From a virus: DNA of 27,213 nucleotides. The stretch covers positions 1-27,213 of IMG/VR virus record IMGVR_UViG_3300025810_000059; one strand, 5' to 3'. Below the pieces are notes generated by a model. It was not told the DNA's origin. It searched no databases and saw only the letters and a list, made by a program, of their open reading frames with translations. This document shows positions 1-8,612 of the stretch, in pieces. The position numbers were made by a program, and so were the translations under genes. Numbering within the stretch: the stretch's first letter is position 1; every line of letters starts with the position of its first letter.

Positions 1-619
1 CAAAGACTATGAATGGTGGTATAAAGTACAACCAGGTGATGTAGTTGTAGACCTTGGCGCATGTATTGGAATGATGTCTGCAGATTCACTTGATAAAGGT
101 GCATCAAAAGTTTATATGGTAGAAGGCAATAGACACTTATTAAAAACAGCTATTAAAAACGTTTCTGAATATATGATGAATGAGCCTAACCCAAAAGTGT
201 ATCCTATTAATGCTATTATAGGATCTTCAAAAGGCGTTTATATTACAGTAGAAGATGAAACTGTAAAAGCTGATGTAGATAAAATGTCGTTCAAAGAATT
301 GGTTGATCTCTATAACATAAATAAAATAGATTTCTTAAAAGTTGATATTGAAGGTGCCGAATATGACGTTTTTGTTGAAGAAAATCTAGAATATATGATG
401 AATAATATTAAACATATTGCAATTGAAATTCATACTCACGGAAATTTAGATAAATTTTTTCGATTTAGAAATACATTCCTAAAAGCTTTTAGAAATTCTA
501 GAGATCATGTTATTCGAGGAAAGAGCTCTTTTAGTCCAGAATTTATATGGGATGACGATAAAATAACAAATTTACCGATTGAAAGATCTTATTTCATGCT
601 ATACATTACGAGAATTTAG
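1..619 (+). CDS. FkbM-family SAM-dependent methyltransferase, copy 1 (5' partial)
   Basis: The reading frame is open from base 2, so the gene begins upstream of the window; the ATG at 71 is internal. Comparison with the next gene suggests about 32 N-terminal residues are missing. The visible part opens with KDYEWW, followed by the SAM-binding motif VVDLGACIG, and later carries the FkbM-type block DFLKVDIEGAEYDVF. These match copy 2 residue for residue over much of their length, and the DNA around 2-72 is clearly similar to 718-788, so the two genes are a tandem duplication. FkbM enzymes are O-methyltransferases that usually act on sugars or secondary metabolites; the substrate here is unknown. 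Decorating a surface glycan or a virion component is an inference. The segment after motif I differs from copy 2 (MMSADSLDKG against MFSCLALDEG). Confidence 0.8.
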   Translation, partial: KDYEWWYKVQPGDVVVDLGACIGMMSADSLDKGASKVYMVEGNRHLLKTAIKNVSEYMMNEPNPKVYPINAIIGSSKGVYITVEDETVKADVDKMSFKELVDLYNINKIDFLKVDIEGAEYDVFVEENLEYMMNNIKHIAIEIHTHGNLDKFFRFRNTFLKAFRNSRDHVIRGKSSFSPEFIWDDDKITNLPIERSYFMLYITRI

Positions 620-621
620 TT

Positions 622-1353
622 ATGGATAAAAATTATAAAGCATTGAATGAAAACATCGATTGCGGAACATTAAGTATTCACCACATTTCGAATATGAGAG
701 AAGAGTTTTTTGTAACAAAAGACTATGAATGGTGGGGCAAAGTACAGCCAGGTGATATTGTTGTAGATATTGGTGCATGTGTTGGTATGTTTTCTTGCTT
801 AGCACTCGATGAAGGTGCTTCTAAGGTATACATGGTTGAGCCAAATAAAGAATTACTTAAACTTGCCATGAAAAACACTCAAGAGTATGTTATTAATAAG
901 CCGACATCACCAGTTGTTCCTATTCATGGAGCAATTGTTTCTAATGAAAGTCACCTTAAACATATATACAATTCAAACCAAGCAGGTGATTATAAGCGTT
1001 TTACGTTTAGACAATTGCTTGATACGTATAACATAGATAAGATAGATTATTTAAAAATAGATTGCGAAGGTGGTGAATATGATATTTTTACCACTGAAAA
1101 TATAGAATGGATAGACAAAAACGTAAAACATATTGCTGTTGAAATGCATCTTCGGCACTATGAAAACGGCGGGTGGGATTTTATTAAGTTTAGAAATGAG
1201 TTTTTAAAACATTTTATTGATAAAGGAACAGTAAGATTTATGAGTACTTTGCTCCATAATCGCATATATAATGATGCTGCTATTCTTAATAAAAATTATG
1301 ATGTTTTTCCACCAGAATTTATGCTTTATATTATAAATGGTCAAACAGAATGA
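622..1353 (+). CDS. FkbM-family SAM-dependent methyltransferase, copy 2
   Basis: This 243-aa protein is a complete class I SAM-dependent methyltransferase of the FkbM type. Motif I, VVDIGACVG, lies at residues 47-55. The acidic end of strand 2 follows at about 69-73 (VYMVEP), and the FkbM block DYLKIDCEGGEYDIF at about 142-156. The start lies 2 nt after the stop of copy 1, and the 3' end overlaps the gp16 start by an ATGA junction, so the three genes look co-transcribed. FkbM enzymes methylate hydroxyl groups, often on sugars; the substrate cannot be told from sequence. Methyltransferases beside packaging genes are not part of the T4 core and mark an accessory insertion. Family call is secure, biological role is not. 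Confidence 0.85.
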   Translation: MDKNYKALNENIDCGTLSIHHISNMREEFFVTKDYEWWGKVQPGDIVVDIGACVGMFSCLALDEGASKVYMVEPNKELLKLAMKNTQEYVINKPTSPVVPIHGAIVSNESHLKHIYNSNQAGDYKRFTFRQLLDTYNIDKIDYLKIDCEGGEYDIFTTENIEWIDKNVKHIAVEMHLRHYENGGWDFIKFRNEFLKHFIDKGTVRFMSTLLHNRIYNDAAILNKNYDVFPPEFMLYIINGQTE

Positions 1354-1787
1354 ATGATAAAATAGATGAAGTCTTGGGAATTAGACCTCTCTCTGAAATA
1401 GAAGAAAAAAAAGAAAATCTTCCCGTTGAAAAGCAGGAACATTTTCCTGCCACGCCCAAAACTCGTACAAAAGAAGCTGCTGAAAACATTGCTGATATTG
1501 AATTGGCCAAAAGAAATATCGAAAATATTATTGGTCTTGGTGACGATGCAGTAAAAGAAATGGTTTCAATAGCAAAACAATCAGAATCTCCGCGAGCGTT
1601 TGAAGTTGTATCTACATTAATGAAAACTCTTCTCGATGCAAACAAAGATTATGTAGAGCTTTCTACTAAAAAGAGATTTGCAAAAGAGGAAGAAGAAACT
1701 AAACAAGAAACAAATATCACTAATAATAATCTTATCGTTTCGACTGCAGATCTTCTCAAAATGATAAAGGGAGAAGGTAGTGAGTAA
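1350..1787 (+). CDS. 16: Terminase small subunit, gp16-like
   Basis: The protein is 145 aa (T4 gp16 is 164 aa) and lies directly upstream of the large terminase, as in T4. Its N-terminus is charged. The central region, about 48-110, is predicted helical and contains the stretch SPRAFEVVSTLMKTLLDANKDY, similar to the conserved core of T4-type small terminases, with a charged Lys/Glu-rich tail after it. In T4, gp16 forms oligomeric rings that regulate the gp17 ATPase and help select DNA for packaging. The ATG at 1350 overlaps the stop of the methyltransferase gene (ATGA), and the 3' end overlaps the gp17 GTG start by 8 nt, implying translational coupling. The call rests on position plus this helical core. 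Confidence 0.8.
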   Translation: MNDKIDEVLGIRPLSEIEEKKENLPVEKQEHFPATPKTRTKEAAENIADIELAKRNIENIIGLGDDAVKEMVSIAKQSESPRAFEVVSTLMKTLLDANKDYVELSTKKRFAKEEEETKQETNITNNNLIVSTADLLKMIKGEGSE

Positions 1788-3408
1788 TGGCGGTTACTTA
1801 GGTAACGTTCAGCTCAAAAGATCGGGTCAAGATATAGAGTGGACACCAGACCTTTTAAAAGAATACGTTAAGTGTGCTCAAGATCCATGCTATTTTGCAG
1901 AAAACTATATTAAAATTGTGCACGTTGATAGAGGTTTAATTCCACTTGACCTTTATTCTTATCAAAGAGAAATCATTGAAAAAATTACAAATAATCGACG
2001 TGTAGCCGTACTTACTGCTCGGCAGGCTGGTAAAACTACAACAGCCGTTGGAATTATTTTACATTACATCCTTTTTAATGAACATAAAACAGTAGCTATT
2101 TTAGCAAATAAAGGTGATGCTGCTCGAGAAGTATTGGGTAGAGTTCAGTTAGCTTATGAAGCAATGCCCCGTTGGATGCAACAAGGTGTAGAAGAATGGA
2201 ACAAAGGTAATATCACGCTTGAAAATGGTTGTAAAATATATGCTGGTACTACTACATCGAGCGCTATTCGTGGTAAGTCTATTTCATTCTTATATCTTGA
2301 TGAGGTCGCGTTTATTGAAGGATATGATGAATTTTTTGCATCGGTGTATCCTACAATCTCTTCTGGTGAATCAACAAAACTCTTAATGACATCAACACCA
2401 AATGGACTAAACCACTTCTGGAAGACCTGTAAAGGAGCTGAAGAGGGTACAAATGGTTATGAGTACGTTAAAGTAATGTGGAATGATGTTCCCGGCCGTG
2501 ATGAGAAGTGGAAAAACGAAACCATGGAAGCGTTAGATCACGATGAACAAAAATTTAGACAAGAGTATTGCGGAGAATTCTTAGGTAGCTCTGGAACTCT
2601 TATTGATGGAAGTAAACTAAAACAACTTGCTTATGATGTACCATTAGTAGAAAAAGAAAACATTTATCAATACGAAAGACAAGAAGAAGATCACATTTAT
2701 GTAATGACTTGCGATGTTTCACGCGGTAAAGGTTTAGATTATTCGACGTTTACAATTATTGATATTACATCAATGCCATATAAGCAAGTGTGTGTATTTC
2801 GGGATAATTATGTAACTCCCGTTGATTTTGCTTCAGTTATATATAGAATAGCAATGTTGTATAATAGAGCAAGTGTTCTAATTGAAACTAACGATATAGG
2901 CGAGCAAGTATCAGACGTTCTCTCGATGGACTTTGATTATGAAAATATATTGTATACTCAGAACGCTGGAAGATCTGGAAAAAGAATTTCTTCGGGCTAT
3001 AGTGCTGGTAAAAGGGCCGATAATGGAATAAGAACAACAAAAACTGTTAAATCTATTGGTTGTTCAATCCTTAAAATGCTTATAGAACAAAATCAATTAT
3101 TACTCAGAGACTTTAATACAATACAAGAATTATCACGCTTTTCGAAAAAAGGATCATCTTATGAGGCTGAACCTGGACATCATGATGATTTAGTAATGAA
3201 TTTAGTTATTTTTTCTTGGCTAACTGACCAAGATTATTTTAAAGAAATATCTGACATAAATACTTTAATGAAATTGAGAGAAAAATCAGAAGAACAATTG
3301 GAAGAAGAACTTTTGCCATTTGGCTTTATTGATATAGGTGACGAAGTAGAAGATAATAATTTAAAGGGTTGGACCGCTGTTAAGGAACAAGAAGACTGGA
3401 GTTGGTAA
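1780..3408 (+). CDS. 17: Terminase large subunit, gp17-like packaging ATPase/nuclease
   Basis: This 542-aa protein (T4 gp17 is 610 aa) is the motor that pumps DNA into the prohead and cuts the concatemer. The N-terminal ATPase domain shows Walker A RQAGKTTT at 81-88, Walker B FLYLDE at 170-175 with the catalytic Glu175, and the coupling motif LMTSTPNG at 202-209. The C-terminal RNase H-like nuclease has likely metal-binding acids at Asp312 (TCDVSRG), Glu369 (LIETND) and Asp470 (HHDDLV). The start is GTG at 1780, because the nearby ATG at 1787 runs into a stop after four codons. A good Shine-Dalgarno stretch, GGGAGAAGG, lies at about 1769-1777. The gene follows the gp16-like gene with an 8-nt overlap. 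All key catalytic residues are present. Confidence 0.96.
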   Translation: MSNGGYLGNVQLKRSGQDIEWTPDLLKEYVKCAQDPCYFAENYIKIVHVDRGLIPLDLYSYQREIIEKITNNRRVAVLTARQAGKTTTAVGIILHYILFNEHKTVAILANKGDAAREVLGRVQLAYEAMPRWMQQGVEEWNKGNITLENGCKIYAGTTTSSAIRGKSISFLYLDEVAFIEGYDEFFASVYPTISSGESTKLLMTSTPNGLNHFWKTCKGAEEGTNGYEYVKVMWNDVPGRDEKWKNETMEALDHDEQKFRQEYCGEFLGSSGTLIDGSKLKQLAYDVPLVEKENIYQYERQEEDHIYVMTCDVSRGKGLDYSTFTIIDITSMPYKQVCVFRDNYVTPVDFASVIYRIAMLYNRASVLIETNDIGEQVSDVLSMDFDYENILYTQNAGRSGKRISSGYSAGKRADNGIRTTKTVKSIGCSILKMLIEQNQLLLRDFNTIQELSRFSKKGSSYEAEPGHHDDLVMNLVIFSWLTDQDYFKEISDINTLMKLREKSEEQLEEELLPFGFIDIGDEVEDNNLKGWTAVKEQEDWSW

Positions 3409-3421
3409 AAAAGTCTAGTTT

Positions 3422-3429
3422 TATAAATA
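3422..3429 (+). promoter_or_regulatory. T4-type late promoter for gp18
   Basis: An exact TATAAATA box lies in the 80-nt gap between the terminase and sheath genes, 59 nt before the gp18 start. T4 late promoters use this sequence as their -10 element, read by the gp55 sigma factor with gp33 and the sliding clamp. Confidence 0.75.
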
Positions 3430-3488
3430 AAGAATAGTGAACAAACCTGACTAACGCTTTAACGTAGATCAATATAAAGGAGAAAAAA

Positions 3489-5495
3489 ATGGCTTTTTCC
3501 GTAAGTCCTTCCGTCATTGTTCGAGAAGTTGACGCATCGGCAGCTGTACCGGCCATTGCGACGCCGCCAGCAGCAATTGCTGGTGTATTCAATTGGGGCC
3601 CCACTAATGAAGCAATTCTTATTTCTTCGGAAGACGAATTAGTAAGCCGATTTGGTAAGCCTTCGAATGACAATTACGAAACATTTTTCGTAGCAGCAGA
3701 TTACTTAGCTTATGCAAACGCGATTTGGGTTGCTCGAGCTGATAACGGTGCTACAAAAGCACATTCTGATACAGCAATTGATGTAAGTCTTCAAGGTAAT
3801 ACCACTACTACGAGTAGTGCGTTTGAAGCTCTTTATCCCGGTGCTCTCGGAAACTCACTCGGTGTTATTTGGAGTGGTAGTGCTGGATATGAGCAAACTA
3901 TTTATGAAGTGGGTGGAATAGACGGTAGTCACCCATTTGGTAATACTGCTGTATCTAATACATTAGATTTTAATTCTGGCGCATCAGCAACAACTGAGCT
4001 TACCTTCCGTGTTGAAGTATCAGATAAAATCGCAGATGGTTTAATAGAAGCTGGTAGTTTGATTGAAGTTGGTAACGACGGAATTGGCTACTTTAATTTA
4101 ACAGTTGCTGAATTTACTGAAACATCTCTTGATATTAACGGTGATGTGACAACAAACGCACCTGATATCGCTGGTTATGATTACACAATCAGAACAGTAG
4201 AAAAATATCTTGGTTCTGCTGATAATTGGAGTCAAGTAAGACTGAGAGTTAAGTATAAGTATGGTGAATTGTATGAAGGTGCTCCAGCATCTGGCAATTA
4301 TCATATTACAGTAATTGATAGAGATGGCGGTATTACAGGAACTTCTGGAACTGTACTCGAAACTTATTCAGATGTTTCTATTACAAATACAGATCAAGCA
4401 GCTGATGGTAGAACTAAGTATTATCAAACATTAATTGAAAACAATTCTGCTTATATTGCAGTTAGAAATGGTACCATGTTTGAAAATTCTGGAACAGGTA
4501 TCACTATCCAAAATATGGGTAACCCAGGTTCACAAATTGGATTCGATACAATCGATGAAGAATATACAGTTGCATCTGCTGTGGCAGTAAACGGTAATAA
4601 TGAATCTAGCTTATCTTTATCTGGATTAGCAACAGCTTACGATTTGTTTAAGAATTCAAACGAAATTGATGTTTCTTTTGTTCTTACTGGTAAGAATGAT
4701 GATGGCGGAGTTGTTGCTAACTATGTCATCGGTAATGTTGCAGAATACAGAAAAGATTGTGTTGCTTTCATTTCACCTTCTAAAGAAGCTTCAGTTGATT
4801 CTGCAGCAGCTAATACTAAGTTGGTAAACATTATCGCTTATCGTAATAAGCTTCAAAGTTCATCTTACTGGTTTATGGATTCTGGTTATAAGTATCGTTA
4901 CGACAAGTATAACGATAAGTATCGCTGGATTCCAATGAATGGTGATTCGGCTGGTCTTTGCTCAAGAGTTGAGCCTTATGAGTCTCCAGCTGGTTATAGA
5001 AGAGGTGTTATTAAAAATGTTGTTAAGTTGGCTTTCAATCCTAATAAGGCTCAGAGAGATCAACTTTACTCATCAAGCATTAATCCTATTATGTCACAAG
5101 TAGGCCAGGGAATTCTTCTCTTTGGCGACAAGACTGGTCAGGGTTATGTAAGTTCATTTGATAGAATCAACGTAAGAAGATTGTTTATTGCAGTAGAAAA
5201 AGCCATTGCTACTGCTGCTCAATCATTTTTGTTTGAATTAAATGATGAATTTACTCAAACACAATTTAAGAATATTGTAGAACCATTCTTGAGAGAAATC
5301 CAAGGCAGACGTGGTATTACAGACTTCAGAGTAATTTCTGATGGTACTGTTAATACTCCTGAAGTGATCGATCAGAATAAGTTCAAGGCAAACATTTTTA
5401 TTAAACCCGCTCGTTCAATCAACGTTATTGAGCTTACTTTTGTTGCTACAAGAACAGGTATTGAATTCGACGAAATTGTTGGCTCACTCACGTAA
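3489..5495 (+). CDS. 18: Contractile tail sheath protein, gp18-like
   Basis: At 668 aa the protein is close to T4 gp18 (659 aa). The N-terminus (VSPSVIVREVDAS) and the first conserved domain, with FNWGP and a following FG(K)P turn, are typical of myovirus sheath proteins. The C-terminal domain, from about residue 480, has the conserved sheath end: a VEPFLREIQGRRGITDF segment, then IKPARSINVIELTFVATR. The middle, about 120-400, is the variable outer part, rich in Thr, Ser and Gly. Sheath subunits stack around the tube and contract to drive it through the host envelope. A strong AAAGGAG ribosome site precedes the ATG, and an exact late promoter box lies upstream. Confidence 0.95.
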   Translation: MAFSVSPSVIVREVDASAAVPAIATPPAAIAGVFNWGPTNEAILISSEDELVSRFGKPSNDNYETFFVAADYLAYANAIWVARADNGATKAHSDTAIDVSLQGNTTTTSSAFEALYPGALGNSLGVIWSGSAGYEQTIYEVGGIDGSHPFGNTAVSNTLDFNSGASATTELTFRVEVSDKIADGLIEAGSLIEVGNDGIGYFNLTVAEFTETSLDINGDVTTNAPDIAGYDYTIRTVEKYLGSADNWSQVRLRVKYKYGELYEGAPASGNYHITVIDRDGGITGTSGTVLETYSDVSITNTDQAADGRTKYYQTLIENNSAYIAVRNGTMFENSGTGITIQNMGNPGSQIGFDTIDEEYTVASAVAVNGNNESSLSLSGLATAYDLFKNSNEIDVSFVLTGKNDDGGVVANYVIGNVAEYRKDCVAFISPSKEASVDSAAANTKLVNIIAYRNKLQSSSYWFMDSGYKYRYDKYNDKYRWIPMNGDSAGLCSRVEPYESPAGYRRGVIKNVVKLAFNPNKAQRDQLYSSSINPIMSQVGQGILLFGDKTGQGYVSSFDRINVRRLFIAVEKAIATAAQSFLFELNDEFTQTQFKNIVEPFLREIQGRRGITDFRVISDGTVNTPEVIDQNKFKANIFIKPARSINVIELTFVATRTGIEFDEIVGSLT

Positions 5496-5501
5496 TAAAT
5501 A
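5494..5501 (+). promoter_or_regulatory. Variant late promoter box before gp19
   Basis: The sequence AATAAATA, one base from the T4 late consensus, overlaps the gp18 stop and lies 22 nt before the gp19 start. The same variant occurs in two other gaps of the late block. It may boost tube protein expression, but the box is imperfect and in AT-rich DNA. Confidence 0.4.
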
Positions 5502-5523
5502 ATAGGAAAAGGAGAACGAGACA

Positions 5524-6057
5524 ATGGCATTTAATATTAACGAGTTTAAATCACAGCTTACAGGCGGTGGTGCTCGTCCATCTCTCTTCCAGGTTCAGAT
5601 TTTAAACCCTGTTGCTCCTGAGGCCGACTTTAAGGTACCATTCATGGTTAGATCAGCAGGAATTCCCGCATCTAACGTTGGTGCTTTTCAGGTACCTTAT
5701 TTCGGTCGAAATATAAAGTACGCAGGTGATAGAACATTTGACGATTGGACTGTTACTGTTATTAATGATGAAGATTTTGCTATTAGAAATTCACTGGAAG
5801 CTTGGTCAAACGCTATTAATTCTCATGATGGAAACTTGAGATCACTTCCCCAAAATTATAAATCTAACGGAATTATTACACAATTTAGTAAAGATGGTAC
5901 GGCCCTTAGGTCTTACGTTTTTGAAGGTATGTATCCTATTATAATCGACGGCATTGCTCTCGATTGGGGTGCTTCCGATACTATTGAAGAGTTTGGTGTA
6001 ACGTTCCAATATGATTTCTGGAGAGTTGAAGGCGTCACCGGTATTCCCACTACTTAA
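5524..6057 (+). CDS. 19: Tail tube protein, gp19-like
   Basis: The 177-aa protein compares with 163 aa for T4 gp19. It carries the tube-protein hallmarks: an FMVRSAGIPASNVG segment near residues 40-53, a GDRTFDDWTVTVINDEDF strand pair around 69-86, and a helix starting RNSLEAWSNAINSH. These belong to the gp19 family, which shares its fold with the Hcp protein of type VI secretion. It polymerises into the hexameric inner tube through which DNA passes. It follows the sheath gene by 28 nt and has a strong AAAAGGAG ribosome site, as expected for a protein needed in many copies. Confidence 0.95.
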   Translation: MAFNINEFKSQLTGGGARPSLFQVQILNPVAPEADFKVPFMVRSAGIPASNVGAFQVPYFGRNIKYAGDRTFDDWTVTVINDEDFAIRNSLEAWSNAINSHDGNLRSLPQNYKSNGIITQFSKDGTALRSYVFEGMYPIIIDGIALDWGASDTIEEFGVTFQYDFWRVEGVTGIPTT

Positions 6058-6078
6058 TATTCAAGGAGTGGCTAAATT

Positions 6079-7743
6079 ATGAAGCTGTTTGGTTTTGAAA
6101 TCAAAAGGGCGGATGATGACGAGAAAAAACCCGTATCATTCGCCGATCCAATAAATGACGATGGTGCACTTACCATATCTAACTCGCTCGGTGGATTTTA
6201 TTCCACCGGGCTAGATATGGAAGGCTCAGCTAAATCAGAAGCTGAGCTCATCACTCGTTACCGCAATATGTCTATGCAACCAGAAATTACTCAAGCTATT
6301 GACGAAGTAGTTAATGAAGCTATTAATGTTGATACGTTTGATGAAGTAGTTGAAATTGTTCTAGAAGACACAGATCTTCCGGATAAAGTTGTCGATAAAG
6401 TTCAAGAAGAATTCTATAACATATTAAAATTGTTTGATTTTTCAAATAATGGTTATGATATGTTTCAAAAGTTTTATGTTGATGGTAGGTTAAACTATCA
6501 TATTATCATTGACGAAGAAAACCTTAAAAAAGGTATTGTAGAATTAAGATATATTGATCCTCGCAAAATCAAGCTTGTCCGTGAAATGAAAAAGGATAAA
6601 ACCGGTCAAACAATTGCAAAATCGATTAAAGCAGAATATTACATATATTCAGAAAATGGTTTTGGGCAAAGCCAAGGCGGCAATCTTTCTATGCAAGGTG
6701 GGGCTGGTCAAACATCAGTTAAAATATCAAAAGATTCAATTGGTCGAATAACTTCTGGTATTACGAATGAGACTAATTCAATGGTATTGTCTCATCTTCA
6801 TGCTGCTTTAAAACCTCTTAACCAATTAAGAATGTTAGAAGATGCTACTATCATTTACACTCTTACAAGAGCGCCAGAGCGTAGAATTTTTTATATTGAC
6901 GTAGGAAATCTTCCAAAATCAAAAGCAGAACAATATATCAGAGATATGATGGTTCGTCATAAAAATAAGCTTCAATATAATTCATCTACAGGTGAAATTA
7001 CTGATGGCCGAAAAATGATGACGATGACAGAAGACTTTTGGTTTCCGAGAAGAGGTGGTGATAGATCTACAGAAGTTGATACTCTTGCCGGTGGTACCTC
7101 TCAGGCATTAAGTACCGATGAAAATCTTCAATATTTTCAAAGAAAGCTTTTTAAGTCTCTTAAAGTACCTTTATCTCGTCTTGAACCAGAAACGATGTAT
7201 TCTTTTGGTAGAGTATCAGAAATTACACGAGACGAACTTAAGTTTGGTAAATTTGTTCGAAGGCTGAGAACTCGTTTTTCTTGGCTATTTAATATTATTC
7301 TTGAAAAACAATTGGTTCTTAAGGGAGTAATGAGTCCCGAAGATTTTTCTAAAATCCGAAATGATATTCGTTACGACTTTATAAAAGATAATTATTTTGA
7401 AGAATTAAAGATGGCTGAAATTATTCGTGAACGTATGACAACTTTGAGAGAAATTGAAGAATACAAAGGTGAGTACTTTTCTAAAGCTTGGATTCAAAAA
7501 AATGTTCTTAATATGACCGAAGACGACATTGAAGAAATTCAACGAGAAATTGAAGACGAAAAAGCAGGCGAACCAGATCTCGATGGCATGGATGCAGATC
7601 AAGATGATGGTGAAAATTTTGATAATGAAACCGAAACAAACCAACCAAAAACAAAAACAAATTACATAACTGATTCGGAGAAACTAGAAGAAAGTCAGCT
7701 TAAGCTCATTGAAAGCATGACGAAATTTATTGATTCGGAGTAA
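6079..7743 (+). CDS. 20: Portal vertex protein, gp20-like
   Basis: At 554 aa this is slightly longer than T4 gp20 (524 aa). Recognisable portal features are the early [24 protein letters not shown] segment, the [14 protein letters not shown] block, the stem and crown-proximal region [21 protein letters not shown], and the conserved [22 protein letters not shown] segment near residues 376-397. The last 50 or so residues are very acidic with an Asn/Thr-rich linker. Twelve copies form the ring at one head vertex that nucleates prohead assembly and later acts as the DNA channel docked by gp17. It lies 21 nt downstream of gp19 with an AAGGAG ribosome site and no promoter box of its own, so it is probably read through from gp18/gp19. 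Confidence 0.95.
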   Translation: MKLFGFEIKRADDDEKKPVSFADPINDDGALTISNSLGGFYSTGLDMEGSAKSEAELITRYRNMSMQPEITQAIDEVVNEAINVDTFDEVVEIVLEDTDLPDKVVDKVQEEFYNILKLFDFSNNGYDMFQKFYVDGRLNYHIIIDEENLKKGIVELRYIDPRKIKLVREMKKDKTGQTIAKSIKAEYYIYSENGFGQSQGGNLSMQGGAGQTSVKISKDSIGRITSGITNETNSMVLSHLHAALKPLNQLRMLEDATIIYTLTRAPERRIFYIDVGNLPKSKAEQYIRDMMVRHKNKLQYNSSTGEITDGRKMMTMTEDFWFPRRGGDRSTEVDTLAGGTSQALSTDENLQYFQRKLFKSLKVPLSRLEPETMYSFGRVSEITRDELKFGKFVRRLRTRFSWLFNIILEKQLVLKGVMSPEDFSKIRNDIRYDFIKDNYFEELKMAEIIRERMTTLREIEEYKGEYFSKAWIQKNVLNMTEDDIEEIQREIEDEKAGEPDLDGMDADQDDGENFDNETETNQPKTKTNYITDSEKLEESQLKLIESMTKFIDSE

Positions 7744-7748
7744 GCGTT

Positions 7749-8612
7749 ATGAATATTAATGACGTATTGAACAATGGTTTCATTGTAACTCTTTTTAAAA
7801 AATTTAGATCTGAACTTAATGAAAACGTTGATGATATCTATCGTAAGTTTGGTAATTTAGAACCTAAAGAGGTTGTTAGAGGCCCTCCAGGACCTCCTGG
7901 TGAAAAGGGGGAACAAGGTGAAATAGGTCCAATTGGTGAGCAAGGACCGGCCGGACCACAAGGTTTGAAGGGTGCTCGTGGTACACCGGGTAAAGACGGT
8001 AAAGATTTTACTAAAGATATTCTTCTTTTCGAAAAAAATCTTATTGAAACAACCTCGTTTCAAAAGCAAAATATCAATTCATTTATTAATGAAGCTCGAA
8101 AAGAAATAGACGCGTTTGAAAAAAGTGTCACTTCTACTGTTAAAACGGCAGCTGAAGATAACGCTGCATCTATTAATGATGTACAAATTAAGTTCAACGA
8201 GTTTGTAAAAAGAGTCAACCATCAAATTAGAGAACTTGCCATAGGCGGCGGTGGTTCTGTAAATATCTTACAAATGGACGATGTAGAGTTTAAGAAGCGT
8301 CACATGATGGAAGGTGATGCAATTTTAATATTTGATACAGAAAAACAGAAATTCGTTTCACAATCTTTTATAGATATAACAGAAAGGTTGCAACTAGGTA
8401 TGGAAAAACAATACGACAGATTAGTAGATACTGACGAAGTGAATGGTTATACTTATGTCGGTGAAGCAGACCCCGGTTCGAATCGGGCGAATCCTATTTG
8501 GCGCATTAAACGAGTATATGAAATAGGCGACGATTTAGAAATTATATGGGCTGACAATTCGGCCGATTTTGATAAGGTATGGGACGACAGGACAACTTAC
8601 GAGTATAACTAA
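7749..8612 (+). CDS. Collagen-like virion structural protein
   Basis: The 287-aa protein has three parts. A short helical N-terminus (1-44) is followed by fourteen uninterrupted Gly-X-Y triplets at 45-86, opening with [10 protein letters not shown]. Next is a helical, probably coiled-coil stretch (about 90-165) ending in a GGGG linker. The C-terminal globular domain (about 170-287) contains [13 protein letters not shown] and then WRIKRVYE, a pattern seen at the ends of many phage tail-associated proteins. Gly-X-Y repeats in phages form trimeric collagen-like rods in tail fibres or head decorations. It starts 5 nt after gp20 and overlaps the next gene (TAATG), so it is co-expressed with the structural genes. 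Fibre or baseplate placement is inferred. Some repeats have Pro in the Y position, the usual target of prolyl 4-hydroxylase. Confidence 0.85.
   Translation: MNINDVLNNGFIVTLFKKFRSELNENVDDIYRKFGNLEPKEVVRGPPGPPGEKGEQGEIGPIGEQGPAGPQGLKGARGTPGKDGKDFTKDILLFEKNLIETTSFQKQNINSFINEARKEIDAFEKSVTSTVKTAAEDNAASINDVQIKFNEFVKRVNHQIRELAIGGGGSVNILQMDDVEFKKRHMMEGDAILIFDTEKQKFVSQSFIDITERLQLGMEKQYDRLVDTDEVNGYTYVGEADPGSNRANPIWRIKRVYEIGDDLEIIWADNSADFDKVWDDRTTYEYN

Noticed and set aside
71-73. ATG at 71 as the start of the first methyltransferase
   Set aside because: The frame is open to the window edge and the upstream residues match the second copy, including the SAM motif, so the real start is outside the window.
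1332-1339. TATAAATG resembling a late promoter just upstream of gp16
   Set aside because: It lies inside the methyltransferase coding sequence, 10 nt from the gp16 start, leaving almost no leader, and differs in the last base.
7881-8006. Gly-X-Y coding stretch as a DNA repeat or CRISPR-like array
   Set aside because: The periodicity is at the protein level (Gly every third residue); the DNA units are not conserved and there are no spacers.
8468-8493. T-arm-like sequence around GGTTCGAATC, hinting at a tRNA
   Set aside because: The stem has mismatches, no acceptor or anticodon arm can be drawn, and it lies inside the well-supported YVGEADPGS coding segment of the collagen-like protein.
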